A stretch of 64,000 nucleotides of DNA from the NCBI GenBank assembly GCA_019722365.1, contig JADFUC010001925.1, positions 2,604,001-2,668,000 of the forward strand, given 5' to 3'. Below are positions 13,023 to 24,500 of this stretch, one piece after another. The stretch's first letter is position 1. Each line of letters begins with the position of its first letter. A program made the translations under genes and the position numbers. The notes under the pieces were generated by a model. It ran no database searches. It saw nothing but the letters and a program-made list of their open reading frames with translations, and had not been told where the DNA came from. Origin of the DNA: Lithospermum erythrorhizon. Lineage: Eukaryota; Streptophyta; Magnoliopsida; Boraginales; Boraginaceae.

Positions 13023-13208
13023 AATCATGTAGCTCTATTACTTTGATCGGCCATGATGATGATACACATGGGAATTCCTTCATTTGATGATCAACTAGAG
13101 ACTGCAGCGAGACATGTAATTTCTGAGCATAAACACAGGACAAAAGATGTTGGCGGAACCAGCACCACCCTGGAAGTTGTCCATGCTGTAATTTCCAATT
13201 TGCGTTGA
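13023..13208 (+). pseudogene. NAD-dependent isocitrate dehydrogenase regulatory-type subunit, C-terminal remnant
   Basis: The plus-strand frame ending at TGA 13206-13208 reads VALLL, stop (TGA 13044), SAMM, then GIPSFDDQLETA, KHRTKDVGG, TSTTLEVVHAVISNL. This matches the C-terminal end of plant mitochondrial NAD-isocitrate dehydrogenase subunits, which have ..NPVALLLSSAMML..PSFADRLE..YRTKDLGG..TTQEVVDAVI. Only about the last 60 residues are present, with a nonsense codon and no upstream exons. It is a dead fragment, possibly carried here by a transposon. Confidence 0.75.
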
Positions 13209-13571
13209 GGGTTATCATGATCTGGCCACTCAAGTTGCCTAATGGTGGTGTCGTTCGACTCAGTCATACAGGTTCGTGTACATCATATTGGTAGTGTGTT
13301 TGATTCTTTATTTGTTCCTTGTTTGAGATCGCAATATTCTTTATAAATTACATTTGCTAAATCCTGGATGTGTGAGGAGCGAGGACTACTTCTGTCAGAT
13401 CTTTCATTTGATGAAATGCAGCATTATTCATTTAATTGTCCTCCATTGATGCAATGACTCGTTGGCTCGTATCACATCAGAAGCATAACCACAAGGGTAG
13501 AGGTACAAAGGATGACGTCCCTCTCAATATTGCTGCATCGTCCTATCCAGAAAGGCGATTGAAACTGGGAA
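13209..13571. other. Spacer between two gene remnants
   Basis: The sequence separating the isocitrate-dehydrogenase and U-box remnants. It is less AT-rich than the surrounding DNA. No convincing protein similarity was found, though it may derive from one of the two source genes' non-coding parts. Confidence 0.4.
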
Positions 13572-13751
13572 CTGTCATCTGCCCAGACATTGGTGGAGAT
13601 AATCGAAGATGAGACACCCAAAAACAAGGAATGTTCTGTGGCTCTCCTTCTTGAGTTAGGATCACATAACTCCTCTTTTATATTGCCTGCACCTCATTAT
13701 GGAGCCTATGATCACTTAAGAGAAAGGCAACAAACCAAGCTGAACAATTAG
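13572..13751 (+). pseudogene. U-box/ARM-repeat E3 ubiquitin ligase, ARM-repeat remnant
   Basis: The frame 13572-13751 reads LSSAQTLVEIIEDETPKNKE, CSVALLLELGSHNSSFIL, then HYGAYDHL before TAG. This resembles the last armadillo repeats of plant U-box proteins, with the pattern LV.II..GTPKNKECA..LLELC.HNSSFIL..LQYGVYDHL. There is no U-box, no start and no upstream exons, and the frame upstream contains a stop. It is a gene fragment. Confidence 0.6.
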
Positions 13752-14421
13752 AGTGTGGCAAAAATAGAGTCCGCTTGCTGCTGATAAGTAAATCTGAACA
13801 TATTAGAAGACTGAGATTCTTTCTTATAAGAAATAGTCATAGTTATCTATTGAGAACCCAGTATTATAAATGTGAACCTTGTCACTTGTTTGAGGGACTT
13901 TTGGTACTGTAAATACTAATTGGTCAACTAGATTATGTCGCTTTCATAGACTTCATTTCCCATTATTGATGGTTTGTGAGTTTGGTAAGACAAGATATAA
14001 CTATACAACTTTAGAACATTTTGAAGTAGTCAATAGAAAAATATACCACCCCCCACAATGGAAAAACTAATTTTTGACAGTTCCATTTACATGACCAAGT
14101 CTTCCTATGTTGCTTGGGAATTTTCATCTTTCTCTCAATTATAAAAGTAGACTAGTTCCTTTACCATTACGTAATCATTAATATATACATCAATGTTGAC
14201 GTGCTTAATGATCATTATAAGCTCCCAACATGTCTACTGGCCACAGCCATTAATAATAGGAGTCAACGTATGCCCTTCAGCATCTTAGAAAATTGGACAT
14301 GCCAACAATTACTTAGCTTAGTCAAGAATTCTTGCAAACAACATTACAATTTGAAGTTCCAAAAGTAGGATAAATTATCTAAGAAGAGCTTGCAATTATT
14401 ATTCTTGTTATCGTTATCGCT

Positions 14422-16594
14422 ATGGGGTGTTGCTGGAGTTCTTCTGTTAATCAGAGTCCACCACCAACAGCCAAAAACTTTAGCTCTGGTAAGTAATCTT
14501 TATATATTTGACTCATTGCGTATTCTGATTTCCATAGCTTGTTTATGTTGTCCCGTCCACGATAAGAATAGAATAGCATGGCAGTTTGGTATGGCAAGTG
14601 CTATTTCATAGAAATAAAATAGCAGACAGGCATAACTCAGTCCTTCATGGAATTTTATCACTAGAGCTATTTGATGTTCTATGATGATTTTCATACAATT
14701 TCGAAATTATATTTATCGTAGTAGGGTCAGTGATCACTTGCTCTTTCTTCTTATGCCTTAGTTGTCATAGTAGTCATGACTTTAGTTAAAACAATTTTAC
14801 ATCTTTCAATGAATATGTACTCCATGGGTCATAAATGATCATGATTGATTGTGTTTCTTGTACTGAATTCTTTTGTATTTTATATGTATATAATGCAGCA
14901 GGTGTATCGCAAACAACTAGTGATCCAATAACAACTTCCAGTGATAGCTCAAAAGGCAAATTTTCTACTTCAAGCGATGGGTCTATTGCTACCACAGCCA
15001 CATCCATTGCCACGACTACCACCTTTAGTGGAGGCAACTCTCCGAATAATGGGCATATCCTACCTCATCCAAATTTGAAGATTTTTTCCTTTTTGGAGCT
15101 CAAGGCTGCCACCAAGAATTTCAGAAGCGATACTGTGCTGGGAGAAGGCGGTTTTGGAAAAGTTTTCAAGGGGTGGATTGAAGAGAAGGGCTCCTCAAAG
15201 AATGCAAGTGCGACAGTAATCGCTGTTAAGAAATTAAATACTGAAAGTGTACAAGGATATGACGAATGGAAGGTACTATCTCATTTTTTCTTGTATCCTC
15301 CACCTATTATTGCTGATTGCTGAAGGAACGAGTTTGTTCGAGTCATGGAAATGATCATCCTCATAGAGAATAATTTGTGATTGGTTGTTACACGTAGCGT
15401 TCATTTTTCCTACCTATCTGTAACCTGTTAATGAGAGTTTGACAATGTTTATGATCCAGTCTGAGGTCCAATTTCTCGGAAGGCTTTCTCATCCCAACCT
15501 TGTGAAGCTCATTGGATACTGTGCAGAGGATCAAGAGCTTCTCCTTGTATATGAATTCATGCAGAAGGGCAGCTTGGAAAACCACCTGTTTGGAAGTAAG
15601 GACTTTATCTCCACTTATATGATTACCTTATGCAATATTGCATTTCATATGATTCACTATCTGGAAAACTCATATACTTTACCGCCTTTTCTTGTTTAGG
15701 AGGCTCCTCTGTCCAACCTCTTCCTTGGGGAATAAGGCTCCAGATCTTAATTGGTGCAGCCAGAGGTCTGGCGTTCTTGCACTCCTCTGAGAGGCAAGTA
15801 ATCTATAGAGACTTCAAGGCCTCGAATATATTGCTGGACGGGGTAATTTGCCACTTCGTAGGCTCTTAACTTTTGTTTCACTTTGAGTCTTTCCATCATA
15901 TTTGCTGAGTGTATCTAGTTTCTACTTCTGTTCTAGGCTTACAAGGCAAAGATATCAGATTTTGGCTTGGCAAAACTAGGCCCTTCAGCTAGTAGATCAC
16001 ATGTGACAACGCGGGTCATGGGAACTACTGGTTATGCTGCTCCAGAGTATGTCGCAACAGGTATATATCTCACTGTTGTTGCAGAACATTGAGATCCATA
16101 CATCACTGACTGATGTTGCTATTCTTGATTACTCAACAGGTCACTTGTATGTAAAGAGCGATGTGTATGCATTTGGCGTTGTCATGGTAGAAATGCTTAC
16201 AGGTCTACGAGCATTGGATACAAATCGCCCCAGTCTGCAACATCAACTAGTTGATTGGATCAAGCCACAATTATCAGAAAAACAGAAACTGAAGCGAGTT
16301 ATGGATTGGCGTCTGGAAGGTAGATATCCTTCGAAAGCTGCATTTCAAATAGCTCAGCTTGCTCTGCAATGCATTGAAATTGAACCAAGAATAAGGCCAT
16401 CCATGAAAGAAGTGATGGAGACTATTGAACAGAACATATCTGCCAACAATGAGAAACCTGGAGAGTCTACTCGAATTCATTCGTCGAGGCAACGTGCCAT
16501 CCATCGGAATCCTCAGCAAGCTCGTCAGCGTCGTTCCGTGGTTCACCAAAGGCAGAGGGAGAATCAGGCTCACCAGCTCCCTCTGCCTGAATAA
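14422..16594 (+). CDS. Receptor-like cytoplasmic kinase, subfamily VII (PBL type)
   Basis: Six exons: 14422-14488, 14902-15272 (or from 14899), 15460-15595, 15700-15842, 15937-16060 and 16140-16594, together 432 codons including the stop. The start MGCCWSSS has Gly2 and Cys3/Cys4, fitting N-myristoylation and palmitoylation and thus plasma-membrane attachment. A Ser/Thr-rich linker is followed by a complete kinase domain: GEGGFG (about 103-108), catalytic Lys in IAVKK (about 131), YRDFK (Asp about 229), DFG (Asp about 247), and [13 protein letters not shown]. The RDF rather than HRD signature and the [14 protein letters not shown] block are typical of PBL/RLCK-VII kinases, which act below pattern-recognition receptors. 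The tail after about 395 is basic and Gln/Arg-rich. Exon 2 has tandem acceptors (GCAGCAG) that add or drop one Ala. The gene looks intact. Confidence 0.92.
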
Positions 16595-17457
16595 TGTTAA
16601 ATAGTAGGGAATAATTTTTTTGTTTGATTTGAACTGATTTATATATGGTCGACCTTATTTAGTTGGTTAAGACTTTTATACATAATATACTTTTTTTTTC
16701 TTTGTAAATTGTAACCCAAAGTTAACTTCGTAAATGTTTCTTGCGTTGGGATGTCACCAACCTATTGAGTCATCGACGATACACATAATATATTTAGACA
16801 AGGCTAAAATGACTTTTTATTCATACGTTATCTATATTGGACCAATAAATCATATACTCCCTCAAATTTCTTTATCATGAATATCACTTTAATTATATTA
16901 TAAAAAATTATAATAAAATAATTTGGTGAGATGAATGGAGATTAAACACAATCAAATTTCAAGAATATACTAACAAACTTCATTACAGCTATTTTAAGTT
17001 TTAACTTTGTGAATGTATTTATGGAATTCCAAAGGCAATAATAATATTCATTTTAGATTTACTACAAAAAAAAACTCACAAATAATTGTGATATTCAACA
17101 ACAACCCGTATTACTACTAGCCAAGCAGCTTGAGAATATAGATTAGCCATGCGCCACAAAATCACATTCAAATCTTCTTTATCAATTTTTTTTCGATCGA
17201 ATATATTACACGTATTGGTTTGGGCCATTTATAAGATCAGATCCTTAAACATCGTTCGATGAAAAACGATACGGATTCCCATTATACGGAATAAAAGAAC
17301 AACGACAACGTATACGTTATCAAGTGCGCAGTCGAATTAACACCCCTTAATTTGGTCTCAATCATGCTGTTGCATTTGAAATATTGGCAAAAATCATGCT
17401 ATTACAGTATATAAATATATCCCCAGAGCTTCAAAACAATCAAAATCATACATACTA
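16595..17457. other. Spacer holding the FMN-hydrolase promoter
   Basis: The sequence between the kinase stop and the next start codon. It should contain the kinase 3' UTR and the promoter of the HAD gene. A TATA-like string is listed separately. No other gene is seen. Confidence 0.5.
17407..17416 (+). promoter_or_regulatory. Putative TATA box of the HAD hydrolase gene
   Basis: The string AGTATATAAATATATCC lies about 45 bp before the ATG at 17458, which would give a very short leader. The call rests on sequence and position only. Confidence 0.4.
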
Positions 17458-20400
17458 ATGGCACTTTCATTATCAAATTTCCCTTCAATTACTGCAATTA
17501 AATCCACACAAAATCCATTTTCTGTAAAAATGTCACCTTTGACTAATAATATAAGTGTTTCAACAAAGTCAACTAATAAAAAGCTCCCAATTCTCTTGTT
17601 TGATGTAATGGACACAATTGTTCGTGACCCTTTTTACCATGATGTCCCTGCTTTCTTCAGGTTTTGCATTTTTGCCCTAATAATTTATTTTATTGGATTA
17701 GAAATTGTTATATTTTGTTGGGTTGATCTTTTTTTATTTACTTTTTTTTAGTTAAATATTACAATAATTCTTACCTTCCCTTCCTTATAATGAGATTCGG
17801 ATGAAGGAGTGATAGCTCAACCATTATACTTTTTTATTACTAAAAAAGTGATCTTTTTTGGTTTATTCAGGTTTTGCAATATTGCCCCCAATAAGTTTTT
17901 TGGCTAGAAATTGGTATATTTTGTTTTGTTGATCTCTTTACTACTAAAAAAATGATCTTTTTTGGTTTATTCAGGTTTTGCAATATTGCCCAATAATTGT
18001 TTTTGGTTAGAAATTGGTATTATTTGTTGTGTTGATCTCTATACTACTAAAAAAAGTGATCTTTTTACTAATTGCATGAATTGATGCTAAGTTTCAGCTT
18101 TTTGTTGTTTACTCTGTAGTTTTTTCCAGCGTTGACCATGTAAAGTTGGTGTTGATTCAAAGCAAAATTTATAGAGGTGTTAAAGTTGATTAAATTCTTT
18201 TTGTAAGTAGTGATTGATCACATGATCAATTTTATAGAGTTGTCAAGTGTGATTAAACTCTTGTTGTGAGTAATGAGTAGTAATTGTTCTTGGGGTAGTG
18301 GTATATTTGCTTCAAGATGTGACACTCTTGTGTTTTTCGTGATGTTGTTCAGATTCCACAGACGTCGATAGATATTTATCTTTTCTGCTTATGATTTTCA
18401 ATTATGTGGTATTATGTCAAATTCGATAAGCATGTTCTTGGGGTAGTGGTAAGCACGTTGTTAGTTATTCGAGTGGCGAGAAAATTATGGAAGCAATTGA
18501 AACTCATTACAATGACTAGCCTGTTGCGATGCTAATTGTTGGCCGTTGCTCAGCACTGCCTTATCATCCTGTAGATTCACTTAGTAGTTTCCTTAGACAT
18601 ATTGTCCACAATAATTGTTTATCTGTTTAAGCATTGTACAATAAGAGAATAGGGTCAACATATTTGACCAAGTATGTGGCAAAATGATATGCCAAATATC
18701 TTTCGGAGCAGTGTTGATGCTTATATGGAACATGCCTTGATGTTTTTTTTGTTATACTCCAGGACTGACCAACATACTTGAAATGAGGCGACCAGTTTAC
18801 TTTGTATGCAATCATTCTGGTTATACGATTCATTTGGTATATGACATCCAAGATAACCTATTGAGATGTTTATGTTCAGGATGTCAATGAAGGAACTCTT
18901 AGATTGCAAGCATCCAAATGTGTGGATAGAGTTTGAAAAGGGTCATATCGATGAGGTATGAACATTAAATGTAGCATTTATTCATTTGGGTGAATAGATC
19001 GTCGTTGTTACACTCCCTTGAGATTGTGACATGTGTCTTAACTGTTTTTGAAAGTTAATTTAAAAATAAAAAATAAATCATCCTTAACGGATTGTAACAA
19101 AGAGTGTCACACAAAGTGTAACATAGAATCTACTCTTTAAGTGGTTGCAAAGGACACTCATTGAGGTGTATATGAGTTTTTGACTTCCCACACAGTATAT
19201 AAATTTTTCTTCATCTAGTTATTATGTTTAATCAGCTGAATCCCTTCAAAAAATATTGTTCCTTCCCTATTATGCGATCTTAAATGCCTTTTATTTTATG
19301 AATTTTAACAACTTTTTTTATATAGTGTCTACCTCTGATTTCCAGCTACAGTCTCTATCCTCCTATCTTTGGAAATCTGCAATTTTGATTAATACTGATA
19401 AAATTTGATAATGTAGTTGACAATGGTTCATTCTGTCTGATCTCTGATGGTTTTGTTCAGGTGGAACTGAAGAGAAATTTTTTTAAAGATGGAAGACATT
19501 GTGATATTGAAGGTATGCCGTAAGTTCCTTCTGAGAACATCAGATTTATTTCTTATCACATGTGTATTTTGTGATAATTATCTCAGAGGTTAACACATTT
19601 TTATAACTAATAGCAATAGATTTAAGTATTGAATCGCATCTCATGATCAATAGATTAAGTTGTGAATTAATATATATCTTTACTAGTGGCATCGGGCCTC
19701 GGATCAGGCTGAATGGTATAGTCTATGAACAACCGTGTTGAATCTTCCTTTATTATTCTTTATTCACTTTGATCTTTAAGTTATACTCATGTTCCCCTTA
19801 ACATCATCATAAGCTCTATAGCAAATGATGGTTTTGAAAAGTGGACGATGACAGCTTTTAATAGCAGAATATAGAGATGTTATCATATATAGTCGTGTTG
19901 TTAACAATACCTCAAGTCCATGTCCTCTTGACCTTTTCTCTTGTTTTATTATTGTATAGTATCCTTCTATTTTGTTGAAACGATAAACTTTCTTTAGGCT
20001 TTATTAGTAATAAATAGCCCCTTAGTTTTTCTTTCTCCACTTTTCTTTAGGGCTGAAAAACTGTATGAAGGAAGGGTACTTCTACATAGAAGGTGTTGAA
20101 GAATTGTTACACGATTTGAAGAGAAATGGCTATGAATTACATGCTTTCACTAATTATCCCATCTGGTATGTTTAAATTACAAACACGTACCATCAGGAGC
20201 TGCTAAATTACTTGGTTCTAAACAATTATCTAACCCCTAGGTACCAAATGATTGAAGAAAAGTTGAAACTCTCAAAGTACTTATCTTGGACTTTCTGTTC
20301 ATGCGTAATTGGTACCTTCTTATTCCCTTTCTCTGTATGAGAGTATCTTATTTCATTATATTTCATCATATTATAGCCTGTATAATTTTCAATCATGCCG

Positions 20401-21375
20401 ATCTAGCTAATACATTATATTTCCATCATAATATACTGATTCCTTACGTTTTAAAGATACGATGGTTAAAAGGGCAATGAGCATTCTAACCTGGTGTTCT
20501 TAAAAAGTCTCCATAAGAGTTAAAACCTGAAAGTAACAGTGAGATATTTCCTGAAAGAGAGTGGCCTAATTGTTACCATGACAAATAAAAAAGTATATTT
20601 ATGTTTGTATGTACTTTAACTCTTCTTTTGCGAAATTTAATGTAGGCGATAAAGGAAATTTGTAAAGGTCTTTCTATATTGGATTCTTTACTTTAGATTA
20701 GTAGAAGCTCATGTAGAAGATAAAGATGAGTCATTTGTCCCTGCCAACCAAATAAGTGAAAAGGGAGTTATACTCACTTTTTTGGCAGGAAGAGAAACGC
20801 CCTTTAGGCATGAATTCTTAAATAAAATTATCAGTCTTCCAGGAATTTGTTAATTACATCTATTTGTATTTTGTAGTTTCTGACTTGAAATTTTTTATAT
20901 AAACCAGTGTACTTATTTTGAAGTTGTTTTTTGTAATATATCATATGCGGATAACTGAACACAGGAAAAAGGAAGCCAGAAGCTGATTTTTACTCAGAAG
21001 TTGAGAAGCGCCTTGGCGTAGAACCAGCAAATTGTATTTTCATCGATGACAGGTCTGATCATAGTGTAGTTTTTGAAAACTGTATTACTTCGCTGAGTTT
21101 GATTGACAGGGTTCTCGCTAAAATAACTCCTCCAATTTGCTGTTCATCTTCGCATTAAGTTGATTTCGTTGCAAATAAGAGTTCTCCCTTAAAATATGAA
21201 TTAGTCTTATTTAAGACTGATATATCGGATGGTTGATTGTGCCAGGTTGAAAAATGTCGATGCAGCGATTGAAGCTGGCTTCTCTGGTATCCATTTCAAG
21301 AACGCGGAAACTCTTGGAAAGGAATTGTCTCTCCTTGGAATCGATTTGTTAAAAGATGTACAGTGTGCAAATTAA
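17458..21375 (+). CDS. CPFHY1: Chloroplast flavin mononucleotide hydrolase (HAD superfamily)
   Basis: Seven exons: 17458-17660, 18880-18955, 19461-19512, 20051-20165, 20241-20311, 20965-21052 and 21246-21375, giving 244 residues. The first 40 or so residues (MALSLSNFPSITAIKSTQ...) are Ser/Thr-rich and nearly free of acidic residues, like a plastid transit peptide. The HAD core follows: motif I FDVMDT (Asp49), motif II FTNYPIW, motif III Lys in KRKPEADFY, and motif IV FIDDR. The order and the WIEFEKG, LSWTFCS and GVEP..CIFIDD blocks match the plant FMN phosphatase described as chloroplast FHy1, which converts FMN to riboflavin. The second motif-I Asp found in most HAD phosphatases (D-x-D) is Met51 here, with Asp at the next position. 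Intron 1 carries internal duplications. The symbol is not the phytochrome gene FHY1. Confidence 0.85.
17866..18065 (+). repeat. Tandem duplication in intron 1 of the FMN-hydrolase gene
   Basis: Two adjacent copies of about 105 bp begin with TTCAGGTTTTGCAAT (17867 and 17970). They continue through TTGGCTAGAAATTGGTAT / TTGGTTAGAAATTGGTAT to CTACTAAAAAAATGATCTTT. A third diverged copy begins at the real exon 1 donor (TTCAG|GTTTTGCA at 17656). The duplicated segment therefore includes a copy of the exon-intron junction. Confidence 0.75.
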
Positions 21376-21539
21376 GACTTCAAGTAAATATTTTTCTCTT
21401 TGTAGCATTTATTGAAACCTGAGGAATGAGGAGTGTCAGGACTCAGGAGACTTCAATTCTTTGAATATGAAAATCATAGTGACAAGCTTGATAACTTTTG
21501 CATCAAGTTCTAAAGAAACTTTAGCACATCTATTGTTAG
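21376..21539. other. 3' flank of the FMN-hydrolase gene
   Basis: Short spacer expected to hold the 3' UTR, reaching to the left boundary of the candidate mobile element. Confidence 0.5.
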
Positions 21540-21550
21540 CTAATGTGGAA

Positions 21551-24500
21551 TAGACCTGTCTAACTTAACTCAGCTCGATGGGTCAGTCCGCCCGGATCTA
21601 TCTCTTGCGCCCCCCTCGGCCCTTAACAAACGCAAGAATGCTTATATTAAACGCATTCACCGCTTAAAACACGTATCACATTTTCAACCTGACAACGCCG
21701 CAGAACGCTTATATTAAACGCGTCAAATCGCTTAACACAATAAAAATACTGCAAAAGACATTATGTATTCGTGAACTAACACATAAAAACAATCACCGAC
21801 AAGCGACAACGCAATCACAATCACATAAAAACTAAAATGTTTGAGAGAATTAAAGATAACTTTAAAAAACTAAAATATTTGAAATCACCGACAAGGCGAC
21901 AACACAATCACATAAAAACTAAATTGTTATGAGAATCAAAGTACAAATTTCATAAAAACTAAATTGTTTGAAATTGAAAGTACATGAATAATTGTTCGAC
22001 TATCAAAGTACATGTCATATCCTCCAATTGTCATCCTCTTCATTTTCATCTTCTTGACGATCAATCGTGGCGGCGATGGTCTTTGCAGATCCCCTCGCAT
22101 TGGCCAACCTCATATCTCAACCTCGTGACGCCGACACGACGCATCCCATCATCCCTCGTGATCTCCGCCCTCTCACCGAACACATGGCTAACATGTCGGG
22201 CGTTTCATTGACTCTAAGTAGAAAGCTCGATCGACGATCCATTGGAGAACCCGCTTCGGTCGAAACAAAAAGTGGGGTCATGGATGTGTCGCCCCTGTAC
22301 TGGGTAACCATCCTGCACCGGGCGCCATTATCATCTATTGAACGACCACACATCATCCCTCCGAACTCAAATCTCTAAAAACTTCTCACTTAGCAAAGAA
22401 TCCCACCCCTCCCACATATACAACCCTCGCAAGTAAGCATCGGTCAAGTTCACCTATCATGGTGTCTTCTTACATCAGATCATTTGTTGATTTCCTAAAA
22501 CGGGACACACCTTGGCACTGACTAACAAATGAGTAGAAAAACATCCCATATTACGTGGAAGCTTGTTTCTTTGATAAGCCATTATGTCATAAGATCATAC
22601 GTGGGAGATAAATCTTAGTTTTTCCATTCACAATAGCCCACTTTAACAAAAAGCATGTATGAACGTAAACGCCGAATTATTCACGTGGGCAAAGGACCCT
22701 TGGAACGACCTTTCAAATAAACTTTGAAAACCGCTCAAATTGTACTTTATAGTCTGGGGACGCTTCTAGCCATAATGACTATTTGCTAAGAACGGGCCGC
22801 ATAATCATTCAAACTAACCCGCTGTAATTATTTACACCTCACCCCCTTTCAAGTTTATAATCATGGAATCCCTCCCTTACACAAACCAAATACTTGCAAC
22901 TAAATCATCTTCCATGATACTACCAATGTGACACCATTTATCAAGTAATTACACACCACCCTTCCATCGGAATAAGTAACCCTAAGCGCGTGATGAAGTT
23001 TGGCAACTATCTCGGGTACCAATCGCTAGTAAAAGATGCAAATAATTGAACATTTGCATCTACTAATAATCGGAAATAATGTAACGCCAATTACTCTATA
23101 ATTTTCCCCTCGTCGAGGTACAATCCCGACCGCATATATCGGGCAGTTGATCCTTCGCCTCGCCTCGGCCTCTTCATGCGGCGGCAAGCGGTGGAGTTTG
23201 CTTGGCCGGGTCTTGTTCTACGACCCTCCCTATTGTAATTTCTGATCTTGAACAATTTCTTTTTGCCTTAGATTTCTTTTTGGTCCCATTATTGTAAATC
23301 GAGTTTAATTTGATGATTTAGTCTATTTGAATATGTTTAAGATACGGCTAAGACGTAGATTTGGTGATCGATCGAGAGAAATTTGGTTTTGGAAGTTGAA
23401 ATATATGTTTGAATGTTGCAAAATCGCGTTTTTTAACCCTAAAAACCCAAATTGCCCGATTCTATTGGTGGCAGGTTTAAATTAAACGTGCCGCCGTTAG
23501 TGAAAAAAAAGAGTCAGTGACTGAATTTTTTTGCACTTTGACAAACGTGCTCCACGCTTGTTACACACAAATATTGATGCAGACAAACGGCTTTTAAATT
23601 AAACGCCGGCACGCTTGGCTAAGGTCAGTGCAAATTAAGGCAACACGCCTCTTTTTTTCTTTGTTTGACCCAGCGCACGCTTAAAAACAAATGCTTTGTT
23701 ACTAAAAACTCAAGATTTGAAGAACAAACGTGGGCCACGCTTAAATTAAACGTGCCTTTGGTTTTAACGCCAGATAAATGGGCACCACGCTAAGAAACTA
23801 TTATGGAGTCATACAATAGTTTAACATAATTCAAAATAACATTTTTATTATTTGCCGTCACGCTTTATATCATACCTATGAGTTTTCATACTTAGCCTTT
23901 AAAATAAACATTATACAAATCTAATCATCATAAATTATTCATTCGGACTCTTTCTTTGCTCCGGGAGTCGATCAGAATCGACCACCTGTGCTCGTCAGCT
24001 TCGAGGTTAGGACTACGATCAATATTATCAACATGTTAATTTCTATTTGATATTACTGGCCACTAAAAAATCCTTGATCATCGGCAAACTTCAACAACTC
24101 ACCACAAAAAACACAACAATATAAATCATACATCATAGTTTTTTTTTTTTTTTTTAAATAATACAACCAAACATCATAACGACATAATCCCCAAAATACA
24201 TCATAGTAATAGTATGATTTACATGACTCCTCAAAAAGCGACAACATAAGGCTCAAGACTCGACAAGAGAAATAATAGACGTACGACCGGCTGGCATGGC
24301 CGCTACCCACCAAAAATCTCGAATCATGGTTTACTCGACTCATCTCCACAATTGATGTTTCAATGCCGACTTTTCCTGAAAAACAAACAATACTTTAGGT
24401 CCCCTAAATACAAAGGGCGAATCGAAGCTCAATGAATATTTATATAATCTAACCATCCAGACATATACGCATACGTGAAACATATACCCCAACAATGTAA

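Noticed and set aside
22067..22378. 103-codon open frame (and overlapping frames on both strands) inside the candidate 5.2-kb element
   Set aside because: Open in several frames at once because of GC-rich composition; no recognisable domain. It was not called a gene.
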